In this document: piece by piece, positions 12,400 to 24,424 of the stretch
Layout: each line of letters opens with the position of its first letter
How positions within the stretch are numbered: position 1 is the stretch's first letter
DNA from: Hyposmocoma kahamanoa
Taxonomy: Eukaryota > Arthropoda > Insecta > Lepidoptera > Cosmopterigidae
Length of the DNA: 64,000 nucleotides
Assembly: GCF_003589595.1 (NCBI RefSeq)
Contig: NW_020656077.1
Location: forward strand, 3,743,270 to 3,807,269
Reading direction: 5' to 3'
Position numbers and translations under genes: made by a program
Notes under the pieces: model-generated
Told to the model about the DNA's origin: nothing
The model's input: the letters and a program-made list of their open reading frames with translations, nothing else
Databases searched by the model: none

Positions 12400-12560
12400 G
12401 GCTAAAGCACGTGGTTTTTGTTTCGAATCCGAGAAAAACGAATATCACTTGTACACTTAGAGATAAAAATGATCCCTGTGGCATTTGGACCGTCATTTCT
12501 CGGATTTGGAACTGATACGAATAGGACGTTGTGCGCATACGCTCTAACTGCTAATCACCG
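12400..12560. repeat. Repeat family I fragment
   Basis: Shares CGAATATCACTTGTACAC, AAATGATCCCTGTG and TCATTTCTCGGATT with 20581-20720 and 52700-52830, and ends in the GTTGTGCGCATACGCTCTAA motif that forms one arm of the foldback at 20.2-20.8 kb. Confidence 0.7.
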
Positions 12561-13008
12561 TTCGGTTTTCAAATGAGATATTTTGTATTCGTTTAGTCTC
12601 CGGAATATCTTCTAGTTCTTTTAACTTATTTAAGGCCACTAAGATTTTCTATTTTTCAATAGGTACGTCAAAAATTATTTCGAGGTATATATATTACTGA
12701 TTTACACTCGGCTTAAATTGTATTTTGTAATCATTCTTAGTTCAATCGAGGACAACTTTATTTGTTATTTTTAACCAATAAAAAAAAGTGGTTCGGCCGA
12801 TGGAATAAACGTGCCTGAAACCACTAGTTCTGATTTTAAGAACGCATTTAAGCATTTTATTTAATATTGATTGTTAGATGAGGTTTATTTACAGGTTTAT
12901 TATTGTTACGACTTTCAATGAGTTGATGCAATGAAAAAATATGTTCGTATCTTAAGACGGTTACCAACAAATTATTAGGTACTGGCTTGGCCCCGTTTAA
13001 CGCATTAT

Positions 13009-13393
13009 TAACCGACTTAAAAAAAGGAGGAGGTTCTCAATTCGACTGTATGTTCTTTTTGTTGTATGTATGCTACGCGATAACTCCGGTATTTGTAAAC
13101 CGATTTTCATGATTCTTTTTTTGTTGGAGGTGGTTGGTGGTGGTGGATTCATTTTTATAAATAGCGCCTAACTTTAATTTGGGAGCAATTATTTTAATGG
13201 TTGATTTTGCTATTTCTCCAATTCAAGGCGTTTTTCTCTCAATATACTTTGAGTAGTGAGAACCGATTATTATTATCTCCAGTGTCAAGTCCTGTATAGT
13301 GGCGAACTAGGGAATATTTCAATAAAACTTAGCAAATAGACGTATATCCACGTACTTTTGAGGTCGGTTTTTTTAGTACTCTGTACTGAGATT
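13009..13393 (+). repeat. MITE family A inserted in tandem array
   Basis: Starts TTAACCGACTTAAAAAAAGG and ends GAGGTCGGTTTTTTTAGTAC plus TCTGTACTGAGATT. Internal blocks (AACTCCGGTATTTGTAAACC, TTTGAGTAGTGAGAACCGA) match the 11851 copy, with an internal deletion of about 90 bp. Confidence 0.8.
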
Positions 13394-14387
13394 ATTTTGC
13401 AAATTGTGTTCGCTACCCCTTTATTTTAGATTAATTCTAGTAATAACTGTAATCATCAAATCACACTGTTGCGAATCTTCTGAAACCTGACTAATAAGCA
13501 CGTGCTCACACAGATACCATTTATTGAATTAAATTTCTTCATCTTTTGATACCACGAAAATTAATAAACTGTCTTTTAATTTAATTTAACCGTAAACACC
13601 TATGTAGAAATTTGTTGTGTTATTTACTTACTTTTAAATTGCCATTTCACCATTCTCACGTAAAACGTGTATGTTCTTGACTTAGATTTAGCCTTGACGT
13701 ATCTGTATTGTTTAGTTTTAATTTTAAGGACACGTATGCACCTTAAATATCGTATGATAAGATTTCTAACATTTAATCAACTTGCCAGCTGCAGAAAAAT
13801 CTTCGTTTCTCAAGATAGTATTACTGCGACGACCACTTTCAATGCGATACAATATCGACACCGCATTATTCTACATCGACACCGCATTGTTAGGGCGTCA
13901 TCGTAGCAATAACTATAATTATCAAATCACACTGACACGCGTCTTCATCTCTGAAACCTGACTACTACTAGGCACACTTGTTTACATGGAAACCATTTGT
14001 TCCACTAAATTTGTTCACTTTTTGATACCAAAAAAATCAACAAATTAAATATGAATTTCATTTAACCTTGTATATCTATGTAGCAATTTGTGATGTTATT
14101 TACTTTTAAAGTGCCATTTCACAATTCTCATTTAAAAGGTGCATGTTCTTGACTCAGAATTTTATCTTAACGGATTTGTATAGTTTAGTTCTAATTTTAA
14201 GCAAGCGTAGAGTACCTTGAATTGTCATGATCGTATCTTAAAGTTTATTTTACAGGTGTAGCTTATAACATTCAATCAACTTGCCAGCGGCAGAAAAAAA
14301 ACTTCGTTGCTCAAGATGGCTACCAACACGCTATTACTGAGACGGCCACTTTCAATGCGATATTGTATTATTCTACATCGATACCGC

Positions 14388-14397
14388 NNNNNNNNNN
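14388..14397. other. Assembly gap (10 N)
   Basis: Ten undetermined bases inside the tandem array. Array copy number and the true distance across this point are therefore unknown. Confidence 0.99.
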
Positions 14398-16562
14398 CTA
14401 CGAAAATCAATAAATTGAGCACGAATTTGATTTAACCTTGTATAACTATGTAGGAATTTCAGGTAATACTTATTTAGTTTTAAATTGCCATGTCACCATT
14501 TTCATTTAAAAGGTGCATATACTTGACTCAGAATCTTATCTTAACGAATTTGTAATTTGTAATTGTTTACACAGACACCATTCGTTTCTTTAAAGTTGTT
14601 AACTTTTTCGAAATCACGAAAATCAATTAATTGACTATGAATTTGATTTAACTTTGTACATGTACGAAATTTGTAATTTGAGATGTTATTTATTTTTGAA
14701 TTGTCATTTCACCATTTTCATTCCAAAGGTTCTTGTCTTAGAATCTAGCACTGACGTGTATGTATTGGTTAGTTTTAATATTAAAGCAGCGTACATGCAC
14801 CTTGAATATCATGGATCGTATGACAAGGTTTATTTTACAGGTCGTAGCTTACGACATTCACCCAACTTACTAGAAGCTGTTGAAAAATCTTCATTTTTGA
14901 AGATGGCTGCTAAAAAGTTATAACTGGGTTGGTACCTTTCAAAGTGACATTGTATTATTCTACATTGATATCGCATTGTTAGGGAACCATCTTGGCAGTA
15001 CCATCATCAAATCATCATCTATTCTTTGCCATTCGCGAAAAACGTGCTAAGTCAGAAATTCGAGTTTTGAGAAAAATGGATTTGAAAAATTTAAAATTTT
15101 ACTGGCTCATATTTTTTTGTTACATGATGGCAGCACATTAGATAAAATTTCATTTATAAAGTGAAAAAATCATGTTCATGCTGCGCCTCGAGCCTTTCTA
15201 CAGGGGAATCACCAACAAATAAATATTAAAATATACTTTCCCAGTTGTTACTAACACTAATTTTTTAAGTTATTTTGTTACTAACACTGTGGATTTATAG
15301 TCCGAAATAAATGATGATTATTATTATTACTTGCAAAAATAGGTTTAAACTTTCAACGGTTACAATTTAAATTGTGTTAACAGTCCAGAATTTGTTACAT
15401 CTTTTTGAATTAGAATCTACGACAAATCATGGTCAAGATTTCATGACGTTCAATATTATGTAAGTGTACATTTTAGCGACAGCGCTTCTGATAATGGCCC
15501 TAACATTGTTTTTTCTTCCGTGTTTGTGTCTGAGTACACTAGTTCTGTTTATAAAACACGTATTTGAATATTTTGATTATCACCCATCGTTAAATAAGGT
15601 TTATTTGCAAATTATTTTTGTTTACGACCTTCAATGAATGTCTGCAGTGAATACATATCTCAAGATGGCTTCCAACAAGTTATTACTGGGTTGTTCCCAT
15701 TTAAAGTGTTATTCTGCAAGTCGAGTTGCGACCCTTTTATTTTAGACCAATTCTAATTACACCGTTACGCGTCATTATCTCTGAAACCCGACTACAGGCG
15801 CAACAATTTGGTTAAATACATGTGTTCAATTTTTGGTATTAATATGTAATTAAGCAATTTGTGGCGTTATTAATTTACTTTTAAATTGTCATTTTACTTT
15901 TTATTTTTCTTTTTTTTTTGTTCAGGTTCTTGACATAGAATCAATTAATCATTTTCGCCTTGATGTATTTGTGTTATTGAAATTTAAAAAATTAAGGAGG
16001 TAGTAGTAGAGGAAGTAGCTTAAGACAGTAGTCGTAGTCGTAGCTTAAGACATCCAATCAACTAACTCGTCAGCTGCAGAAAAAAACTTTGTTTCTCAAG
16101 ATGGCTGTCAAAAAGTTATAACTGGGTTGGTACGTTTCAAAGCGATATTGTATTATCCTACATTGATATTGCATTGTTAAGTAACCGTCTTATTAATAAC
16201 TATAATCATAATCAATTCGGAATGCAGAACATCATTTCAGTCGGTAGTCAGAAATTCGTGTTTTGAGAAAAATGTATGTGAAATATTTATAACTTTGGAT
16301 GTTCATACGTTTCTTGCTATATAACAGATGTTCTAGTCTTAAACAAGATACATTTCTTAGAAAGAATTGGTATGTCAATAGTGTGGTTTATTCATAAATA
16401 CAGTCATCTTTACACTTTCTCAACTGGAATGAATAAATGTTAAATGTATCATTTTCCACTTTAAAACGTGCTTGTGTTAGATGATTTATTACAATATACA
16501 TGTTACGGGATTATGTATAGGTACTACGTGTATACATAACATAATTATAACTTTTTATTTTA

Positions 16563-16801
16563 AAAAAACCGATCTCAAAAGTTAGCTTACCGACTTTTTT
16601 ATTGGAATTACATCTATTTGCCAACTTTTATAACAATCGGTTGACGGAAAGTGCGCGAAATCGGATTTATCCCTTAGTTTCCCACCCTTAGAGTTGGAAT
16701 ATTTTCTTCAAATTTAAATGGGACAATGGGGTACCCTCTTTCCAACAAAAAAAGTATCATCAAAATCGGTTCACAAAACAACGAAACGCTGGAGTTATCG
16801 C

Positions 16802-16851
<50 letters not shown>

Positions 16852-16885
16852 ACAGTTCAATTCAGCACCACTTCCTTTTTTGAAG
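16563..16885 (-). repeat. MITE family A, inverted copy
   Basis: Reverse-complement copy running from AAAAAAACCGATCTCAAAAG to TTTTTTGAAGTCGGA. Internal blocks GAATATTTTCTTCAAATTTA and AAAGTATCATCAAAATCGGT match other copies. A long CA microsatellite occupies the position where other copies carry GTATGT/ACATAC runs. Confidence 0.8.
16804..16847 (+). repeat. (CA)n microsatellite
   Basis: About 22 uninterrupted CA units inside a family A MITE. The histidine/threonine-rich ORFs across it are products of the repeat. Confidence 0.97.
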
Positions 16886-17399
16886 TCGGAATATGGATTA
16901 TGTTTAATATACCTTCGAAATATTTCAATGTTCATTCAAATAATTTATACGAAATTCTTTAATACACGGACCTGGTTGCTATAATTAGGCTGTAGTATTT
17001 TAATATTTTAACAAATTTGTCTTCAAAAGCTTGCATAAAGTTCGAGTTTTCTTGCTAAAAAGGAAATTTGGTAACGAAAGCTCCTACAGGGCAAAGTTTA
17101 CTTGTTGCTGAGCCAATGAAATTTTTAAACCGTATTATTGAACGTGAAAATCAAAGTAGTACCAACCTTTGTATTAATTGTATTAAGCGCATTTCTTATG
17201 TGTTTTTATTCAGGAGAAGACTTTCTAAAAGTACATGTAATTTTCGATTGCTTGAGCGAGATTACAAGTAATCAAATTTATACAAGGACTTGTAGCACTA
17301 TGTGAACTACGGTCAATTACAGTTTATAATTCGAAACAAAAAACCACTCAAGTACAATTGATAGACTCCTAGACAGACTCTTGATTCTTGGTGAATTAT

Positions 17400-17525
17400 T
17401 ATAGTTGAAATGACAGGCACTTGCCAACCGTAGCGGCCGTGGCCTTCACATCTTTGCGTTTTAAAGCTCGGAGCGGCACTCCAATTGTTATGGGTAGGCG
17501 TGTCGCTTACCACCATGTACTGGTG
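17400..17525 (-). repeat. Repeat family B, partial inverted copy
   Basis: Contains GACAGGCAC, TTTTAAAGCTCGGAGCGGCA and GGTAGGCGTGTCGCTTACCA, the reverse complement of blocks in 17555-17850. Confidence 0.7.
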
Positions 17526-17554
17526 CAGTGGTGGTAAAAAAAAACTGTTTTTTT

Positions 17555-17850
17555 TATAATATCAAGTGGCGGGACTGTCAAGTCGTGCGCCTGATGGTAA
17601 GCTATACGCCTGTCCATAACTGTTGTAGTGCCACCAAGAGCTTCAAATCCCAAAGATCTAAGGGGTATTGCCAATGCGCCCGTTACCTTGAGACATAAGT
17701 TGACAAGTCCCATGTGCCTGTAATTTCACCAGCACACTTACCCTTCAAAACCGGAACACACTATTGCTAACATTACTGCTTGGCGGCAGAAACAGGTAAA
17801 GTGACAGTACTTCCCTGGACGAACTCGTTCACAAGGCGCTCTATTGTTTA
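17555..17850 (+). repeat. Repeat family B copy
   Basis: Near full-length copy with blocks in order: ATCAAGTGGCGGGAC, GTCGTGCGCCTGATGGTAAG, AGTGCCACCAAGAGCTT, CCTTGAGACATAAGTTGACA, TGCCTGTAATTTCACCAGCA, AACATTACTGCTTGGCGGCA, AGTACTTCCCTGGACGAACT and ACAAGGCGCTCTATTG. At least ten dispersed copies occur in this window. No ORF is maintained. The class is unresolved: a LINE 3' tail or a non-autonomous element are both possible. Confidence 0.8.
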
Positions 17851-17999
17851 CGAATGTATAATAACACCATTACCTTATGGGCTATGGCTTTAAATAAATG
17901 GTTTATTATTATATTGCTATAATAGCACTTCCTATTACTAATACAATTATACATATTACTGCAGTGATTGTAAAAGCCTAACCGACTCATTTTTACTAT

Positions 18000-18445
18000 T
18001 TTGTAATCGATAGGAAAGATTGGACTTAATATGGGCCTCATAAGAAGGCTCAAGGACAATCGTCTCAGCTCATTGCCCAACGGAGGGAGCGATGCTCGGT
18101 ATGTCCCTACGTGATAGAATCAGAAATGAGGAAATCCGTAGGAGAATCTTAGTAACCGACATAGCTTACTCATTATTGCACATAAATTGCTCAGCTGAAG
18201 TGGCAGTGGGCGGGGCACATATCTAGGAGAACCGATGGCCTTTGGGGCGGACAGGTTCTTCAATAGCGACCGCGCACCGAACGACGCTCAGTGGATAGGC
18301 CCCCCAACAGGTGGACCTACGATCTGGTAAAGGTCGCGGGACGCCGATGTATGCAGGCAGCGCAGGACCGATCGTCGTGGAGATCGTTGGGAAGGCCTAT
18401 GCCCAGCAGTGAGTGTCGTATGGCTGAGTGATGATGATGTGATAA
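18000..18445 (+). pseudogene. RTE LINE 3' end
   Basis: Across two frames the plus strand reads an RERCSVCPYVIES/LRDRIRNEEIRRRILVTD-like segment, then AEVAVGGAHI, GRPPNRWTYDLVKVAGRRC-like and QAAQDRSSWRSLGRPM PSSE, followed by the TGATGATGATG-type tail. This is the common C-terminus of RTE-clade LINEs in insects. Frameshifts and stops make it dead, and there is no RT catalytic region. Confidence 0.75.
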
Positions 18446-18798
18446 AATTGTATTTGGTTTCTATAGCGCTTGTTCGGGTTTTACTTTGAATTGCATAATA
18501 CTTGGTGTAACGGGCTAATGTCCGCAAATCGACGTCAAGGCACTTATTTTGCGTGTGGGAATTGCATAACATTTTTGAGATAATTTTTCATCCGATACCC
18601 ATGATTTTTAAGTTAAAATAATCTTGGCAATGTATTTTATAATAAATTAAAGTAAAATAACTACAAAATAAAATCAAATATATAGAAAGAAAAAGCAAAT
18701 AATAAAATCTATGTTTTACATTTTCTTTCTCAATTTATTTACTTTTTTTATGTCAATGATATTATGCATTGATATAACTCACGATTTTTATACATTAT

Positions 18799-19047
18799 TT
18801 GATTTTAAATTCGGGACTTAATCCTATATATAAAAACATTTTATTTATCTCGAAGTTTCAGACGTATTGCAACGTCTATGGGAGCCGTGCGAGTTTTTCT
18901 AATTACCCCACATTTGGTGTTCATTATTTCTTTGTGCACTAGGGTTGTACAGTCCCTTCGAGACCATGGACTTTGCAATACGTCCGAAACGTCGAGGTAA
19001 ATAAAATATGTTTATAAACACCATTAAGTCTCGAATTTTAATATCCA
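18799..19047. repeat. Foldback element, family J
   Basis: Two long inverted arms (about 18799-18893 and 18960-19047) share, as reverse complements, TTCGGGACTTAAT, ACATTTTATTTA, CTCGACGTTTCGGACG and TATTGCAA-GTC. A single-arm relative with the same CTCGACGTTTCGGAC...GGTCTCGAAGGGACCG order is at 59425-59575. Confidence 0.75.
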
Positions 19048-19569
19048 TCTGATAAGTTTATGTAGAGTGTCTAGTAACGAGTATTTCAGTGGTAGACGAA
19101 GTTGAAGACGGATAATTTATACGCCATAATAATTATACTACGGTAAATTATCGTCATGCTACGCGATTATTTAGCTAGATTCTTCTTATCTACTAATCGC
19201 TATAAATTAATGAATTTGACTAATTGGTATGAACATCACTGTAAATTTGTTGCAGTACAAATATTAAATTATACCAGCAATACGACAATCTTGATACGCT
19301 AAAAGAGTTTCGGAAAATAAAAACTATTCCAACTAGAGGAAACTGCCCACTTTATTATGTACGAGAGGCGGCTGAAAAATAATCTCTTGAATGATGTTGG
19401 CCACTATTGCTTATTATTTTTTTTTCAAAATTAATGACATTCCTTTGTTAGACAACACGTCATTTTTTAGGTCCAGTTTTTTTTTTCCATCCGCTAAGGT
19501 CATGTCTAATATTACATTCGATGCCTTTCTTTCTCAAACTCGTATCTTTCTATTTTTACAGAGTTCTTC

Positions 19570-19700
19570 GGTTTTCGCGATTGTTACATATACGTAATGA
19601 AACTATTTTTTCGGATTTAAATCGCGTATGCTTGTTTTTTCAAACAAACCAATGTTTCGGGCCCTTTACAGGCCATGGTCACGATTGACTATTTTATCCT
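19570..19700 (-). repeat. Repeat family C, inverted copy
   Basis: Reverse complement of the family C core: GGTTTTCGCGATTGTTA, CGGATTTAAATCGCGTAT, AACCAATGTTTCGGGCCC and TTTACAGGCCATGGTCAC. Confidence 0.8.
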
Positions 19701-19709
19701 TTTTTTGTT

Positions 19710-20005
19710 TACATCAATATGCAGCAGAAGTACTCCTTGCTAAAGAGTTCGTCCAGGGAAGTACTGTCACCTTACCTATTTATGCCGCCAAGCAGTTATG
19801 GGAGCATTACTGCGTTCCGGTTTTGAAGGGTAAGGGTGCTGGTGAAATTACAAGCACACGGGACTTGTCAACTTTATGTCTTAGGGTAACGAGCGTAGTG
19901 TACGTGTGATTTAAAGCTCTGAGTGACACTGCAACTGTTATGGATAGGCGTATCGCTTACCACTGGAAGCACGACTTGTTCGTTCCATAACTTGGTATCA
20001 TTAAA
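19710..20005 (-). repeat. Repeat family B, inverted copy
   Basis: Reverse-complement family B: GCAGAAGTACTCCTTGCTAA, TCGTCCAGGGAAGTACTGTC, CGTTCCGGTTTTGAAGGG, GTGAAATTACA, ACTTGTCAACTTTATGTC and GCGTATCGCTTACCAC. It abuts the inverted family C copy at 19570. Confidence 0.8.
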
Positions 20006-20174
20006 AAAATATGCTTTCGGGTCCTGTGCTCTTAAAAAGAACCCTGGACTCTGAACGCAATGATATTCATGAAGCTGTTAACGGTGCCACTATTTAAGTT
20101 AAAGAAATTATATGCTAATAATAGTAGAATAAATATAGTAGAATAAGAACCAGTGTAATGAACGTCGCAGAGCG

Positions 20175-20800
20175 GTTTGCATGTGAGCGCGGCCGCCGTG
20201 TACGGACACACACATTAGCATAACCTAAGTGCGTTTGCGCACATCATCCGATTCATATTCGTCCCGAATGCGAGACTATACAAATCTAAAAAACTCAGAC
20301 CCCCTTCGGATTTCGATTGTTCACCAAGATATAGTCTCAGTATAGAGTACTAAAAAGACGACCTCAAAAATTCGTGGACTTACATCTATTTGCAAAGTTT
20401 TATTGAAATCGGTTACCGGAAAGTGAGAAAATTTAATAGGTACTACTACCTACTGAGGTACGCTCTTTCCAACAAGAAAATAATCAACCAAATCGATTCA
20501 CAAATGCCGAGTTATCGCGTAACATACATACAAAAGATAACATACAGTCGAATTGGGAACCTTTTTTGAAGTCGGTTAAAAATACGAATATCGCTTGTAA
20601 ACCTACAGATAAAATGATCCCTGTGACATTTCGGGTGTCCTTTCTCGGATTCAAAATGAATACGAAACGGATGCAGTGCGCAAGGGTGCTAAGGGTGCTC
20701 TAACGTTGTACAAAAGTGGTAATCTCACCGCGCATTTCATTATTATGCGAATGTGTGCGTCCGTACACGGTTGGGCGCACATACAACCCGCGCTATTATC
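20175..20800. repeat. Foldback element, family I, split by MITE A
   Basis: Left arm (about 20175-20310) and right arm (about 20630-20795) are imperfect inverted repeats of roughly 120-130 bp. They pair GCCGTGTACGGACACACACA with its relative near 20757-20775, and TGCGCACATCATCCGATTCA with the reverse complement of 20650-20690. The centre has been interrupted by the family A MITE at 20336-20580, so this is a nested insertion. Confidence 0.75.
20336..20580 (-). repeat. MITE family A inserted into family I
   Basis: From CTCAGTATAGAGTACTAAAA to TTTTTTGAAGTCGGTTAAAA, an internally deleted, inverted family A copy flanked on both sides by family I sequence. Confidence 0.8.
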
Positions 20801-21119
20801 GGATACGAATTTGTCCTACTTGTTCTTATTCTACTATGTAATAAGTATTTTATTGTGTTAAATTTTGTACGACGTAAAAGATACAATAGCGCTCTATGGC
20901 CAGTATCTGTTATGCTGATGAACTCTATTTAGCAATTATTTTTTCGATGAGTTTTCTTAACATATCTACGTAATTTAAGGTTAACATAAGAAAGTATTTA
21001 GACTGCAAAAGTGGCTTATGGTAAATTCAATTTATAACTTAAGCAAGTTTAAAAAAATGTACACAATAAACATTGAACTGGACATGCAATTATCAGCATA
21101 TCAATTTAATTCAATTTAA

Positions 21120-21425
21120 ATTTGAGGTGTAAAACTAAACATGTTGCTGACTACAAAGAAAAAAGTTTCATATTTTGGCGTTAAATTGTTGCATCACAAT
21201 TGAAGTGGCGGCTGTTTCAAAAATCAACGTTTTCTACGAAGACTCAAGACAAGTTGCTACTTGATTGGTCCCCTAACCAGCAATTTTGTGTTCAATTGTT
21301 CAGAAATCGTGGTTTCGGGGCTCACTCTGGCAGTAACTATAAACGCCACAAGAAATTCAGCAGCGCTGCTTTTTCATCATGGACATCTACGTGTACTAGG
21401 ATTATTTTCCGCATATGTATAATAA
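21120..21425 (+). repeat. Repeat family F copy
   Basis: Shares AACATGTTGCTGACTACAAA with 32985, and TCAACGTTTTCTACGAAGAC, TTGGTCCCCTAA, AGTAACTATAAACGCCACAA and TTTTTCATCATGGACATCTA with 24535-24720, 26955-27130 and 33040-33200. No maintained ORF. Confidence 0.75.
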
Positions 21426-21439
21426 TTATAACATTTTGA

Positions 21440-22062
21440 TTAAAAAAACCGACCTCAAAAAGTTGTGGAATTACATCGTTTCGCCAAGTTTTATCGAAAT
21501 CGGTTAACAAACAGTTAACCGGATAGCAGCAGTAGCAGTTGTTTTTAATTGTTTGTTCTAAAATTTACTTACATAATCTCAGTACAGAGTACTAAAAAAT
21601 CGTCCTCAAAAGTACGTGGAATTACATATAATTACGAGTACCAAGTTTTATTGAAATCGGTTACCGGAGTGTGCGCAAACCCGGGATTCATCCCCTAGTT
21701 CGCCACTATACGGGACTTGACATAGGAGATAATAAAAATCGGTTCTCGCTACTCAGAGTATATTGAGAGCTAAAAACGCCTTGAATTACAGAATAGCAAA
21801 ATCAACCATTAAAATTGCTCTTTATAATAAAATGTAGGCGCTATTTATAAAAATGAATCTACGTGCGTGAACAGCCACCCTTAGACGTGGACGATTTTCT
21901 TCAAAATTAAATGGGATCATTATGGAGGTACCCTCTTTCCGACAAAAAAAAGAGTCATGCAAATCGGTTCACGAATACCGGAGTTATCGAGTAACATACA
22001 TACAAAAAAAACAAAGTCGAATTGAGAACCTCTTCCTTTTTTTTAAAGTCGGTTAAAAATGG
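21440..22062 (-). repeat. MITE family A, inverted, one partial and one full copy
   Basis: A short 3'-end piece (AAAAAAACCGACCTCAAAAA at about 21442, decaying by 21530) is followed by a full inverted copy from CTCAGTACAGAGTACTAAAA (21579) to AAAGTCGGTTAAAAATGGG (22062). Either a tandem insertion or one insertion into another. Confidence 0.75.
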
Positions 22063-22065
22063 GAA

Positions 22066-23735
22066 ACATTGTTAGATTGCAAATCATACTGTACATGACA
22101 TACAGACATGAAGAAAATGACATACCGACTCTATTGCTCTATTGTGTTATCACAAACATAACGGCTTAACACCGTTTTTGTCTTAGAGGATGGCAGAATT
22201 TCCATAGTGTAAGGTTTTTGGACGAAATCCCTTTTTTTTTACTTTTTTTAAATTTTTTACTCTTGAAACTCTCGAATTCTTTTCCGAGAAGCTCTACTGC
22301 TACTAAAAATACAAGTATATTATTAGGACTCTTGGTAATTTACACAACGTATAATAGCCCTTCTTCTCATAATACTCACATAATAATATGCCGCAGTTAC
22401 TATAATCTGTTACAAAGTTACCTTATATATTCACTTTTATTACTTGAGCTTTTATGATATTGTATTAATATACAAAAAGATTCTTATTAATTTTGCAAAC
22501 TGCACATTGTTTCTATTGAGACTGTGTATTCTATACCTCGAAATGTATATTAGTTTTAGGCTGCCAGCAGATGGACCGCATATTTTCGGTTAATAGGTGA
22601 AATCGTGATCAACTTCATGCAAACGCGATTTTGACTACATGCAGTCGAGACTTCAAATGTATGCAGTCAACAACTAACTGCATGCAGTCGAAATCTCAAC
22701 TGTAAGCATCAGCCGCAGTTGATGTGCATGAAAGGCCAAGAATGTAAAACAAATTATAAGGAATTATTCTTATTATGTTTGGTTTGTTTGTATCTAACAC
22801 AACTTGTTTTCAGTAACAGCAAAAGGTCGGTACTTGGTTCAAAATTTTATTATATTATAAAACTGAAAAATGAATTACATACAAACTAAATGCTGTCAAT
22901 TTTGTTTTCCATTATGATGGAATGTCAATGGACAACATAAATACTTATTTCGAGCATTTTTCAGTGTACTACCTAACTTTTAAATGGTGTGATTTAGTTT
23001 GTAGATATCTTTAGACATGACATATTACAACATGTTAGCAACGATGAATAATTTATTATTTTATTTGTAACATACATAACTATTTCTCAAGTTGTACTGT
23101 TTGTTGAGAAATATTTCCTTCGGGAAAGACACATTTTTTTGAAGACTGAAACGCAATTTAATTTCCTAAAGCCCTGTGTATATCAAAATATACATAATAT
23201 GCCAAGTGATTCAGACCCAGAGAGAGAATTATGTGTATGATCACGTAAACATCTAGTGTACATTACTTATAATGAAAATATTGCATTCAAATTCATTGCT
23301 ACATATTCTATATGACCGTACGGTATCTGGAAAAATACTTCAAAAAATCCCAATAATATTTTCATACAAATCTGAGGCAAACTTTCAATTCAATGTATAC
23401 TGGGCATTTAGGGTTTTTCCCATTGTACTTTGCTGGGTCTTAGGTTAATATTTACCTCGAATACAATTGACCTTCAAAGTTCTCGCCTCGTTCAATTGAA
23501 TGTACTAAGTTTTGGCCACAAAAGGAAAGTGTATAGCTGTGAGCAAGAAACAATGTAAAGTAAGCATACGTGGTCATGCTTAGTATTAGAAGTTTTGCGA
23601 TTTGTTTTATGTTTAACGTTTTTTTACTTAAGGCTGTTATAATGCTGTTAAAACTTCGATTATTTTACGATTTACAAGAGAGAATTAATACAAAGAGACA
23701 ATTTATAATATTAATATTTTTTATTTCTTTTATGA
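22066..23735. other. Non-coding, short ATGCAGTC repeats only
   Basis: No gene. At about 22639-22690 the word ATGCAGTC occurs three times at ~21-22 bp spacing within CATGCAGTCGAGACTTCAAA-type units, a minor decayed tandem repeat. The remainder is AT-rich and featureless. Confidence 0.45.
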
Positions 23736-23739
23736 TAAT

Positions 23740-23800
23740 AAGTGACCTTATGAACAAGTCATGCGCGTGGTGGTAAGCGACACGCCTGTCTATAAAGCCT
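23740..23800 (+). repeat. Repeat family B, short fragment
   Basis: GAACAAGTCATGCGCGTGGT followed by GGTAAGCGACACGCCTGTC matches the 5' part of family B. Confidence 0.6.
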
Positions 23801-24424
23801 GCAACACATGTTGTTTGAGCCCAGACGAACGCGAGCGTAGGCAAATTGTGGTGTCGTGAATATTGAAATAAAACCGCTGCGCGCGGATGGAAACCGCTCC
23901 GTGAATTGTTAACCTTATTAACCTTAAACTGACGCTATTCAACGAGGGATGTGGTCCTACCTAATCGATAGTTAGAAACCATGTGGCTGTTTTTAATAAT
24001 AAAAAATATTCCACTTTTCATACTATACCTACACTGGTACTGGTGTATTATTAAATTAATATATTAATATAAATTATTATTATTTTATAATAATAATGTA
24101 AAAAATATCCAGTGTCAGTGTCAGTTTTCCATTATACGTTACCACGGGTTGTTGAAGCTGTCACGTAATTTTCTATAATTGTTTCTAATTTATTTTGCAT
24201 GCACATGTAAAATAAAGCCTATTTTATTTTGAGACAAAAAGAAAATATTGAATTATAATAGAAATAGTAATCAAATGTTATCTCACTGGTTTTAAAATTT
24301 TTGTTTTCACTCCAATTTTTACAGAGTGTATCGCTACAACTTGGCATTTTCACGTTTTACGAGAGATCTTGTATGTACAACGATCGCCATGTCACTGTGG
24401 CGATGTTTGTAGGCGTAAATTTGT

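Larger units (their letters stand above)
12780..16250 (+). repeat. Degenerate tandem array of ~0.4-0.5 kb units
   Basis: The same ordered blocks recur: a GCCATTTCACCATTCTCA-like block at about 13637, 14111, 14485, 14700 and 15885; an AATCAACTTGCCAGC-TGCAGAAAAA block; a CAAGATGGCT-ACCAACA block; a CTACATCGATACCGCATTGTTAGG block; and a CTCTGAAACCTGACTAC block. The spacing of the first two copies is about 474 bp. The array is interrupted by a family A MITE at 13009-13393 and by an assembly gap at 14388. All ORFs within it are short and not conserved between copies. Confidence 0.75.

Noticed and set aside
16718..16984. Histidine/threonine-rich ORFs of 78-88 codons
   Set aside because: They are translations of a (CA)n microsatellite inside a MITE.
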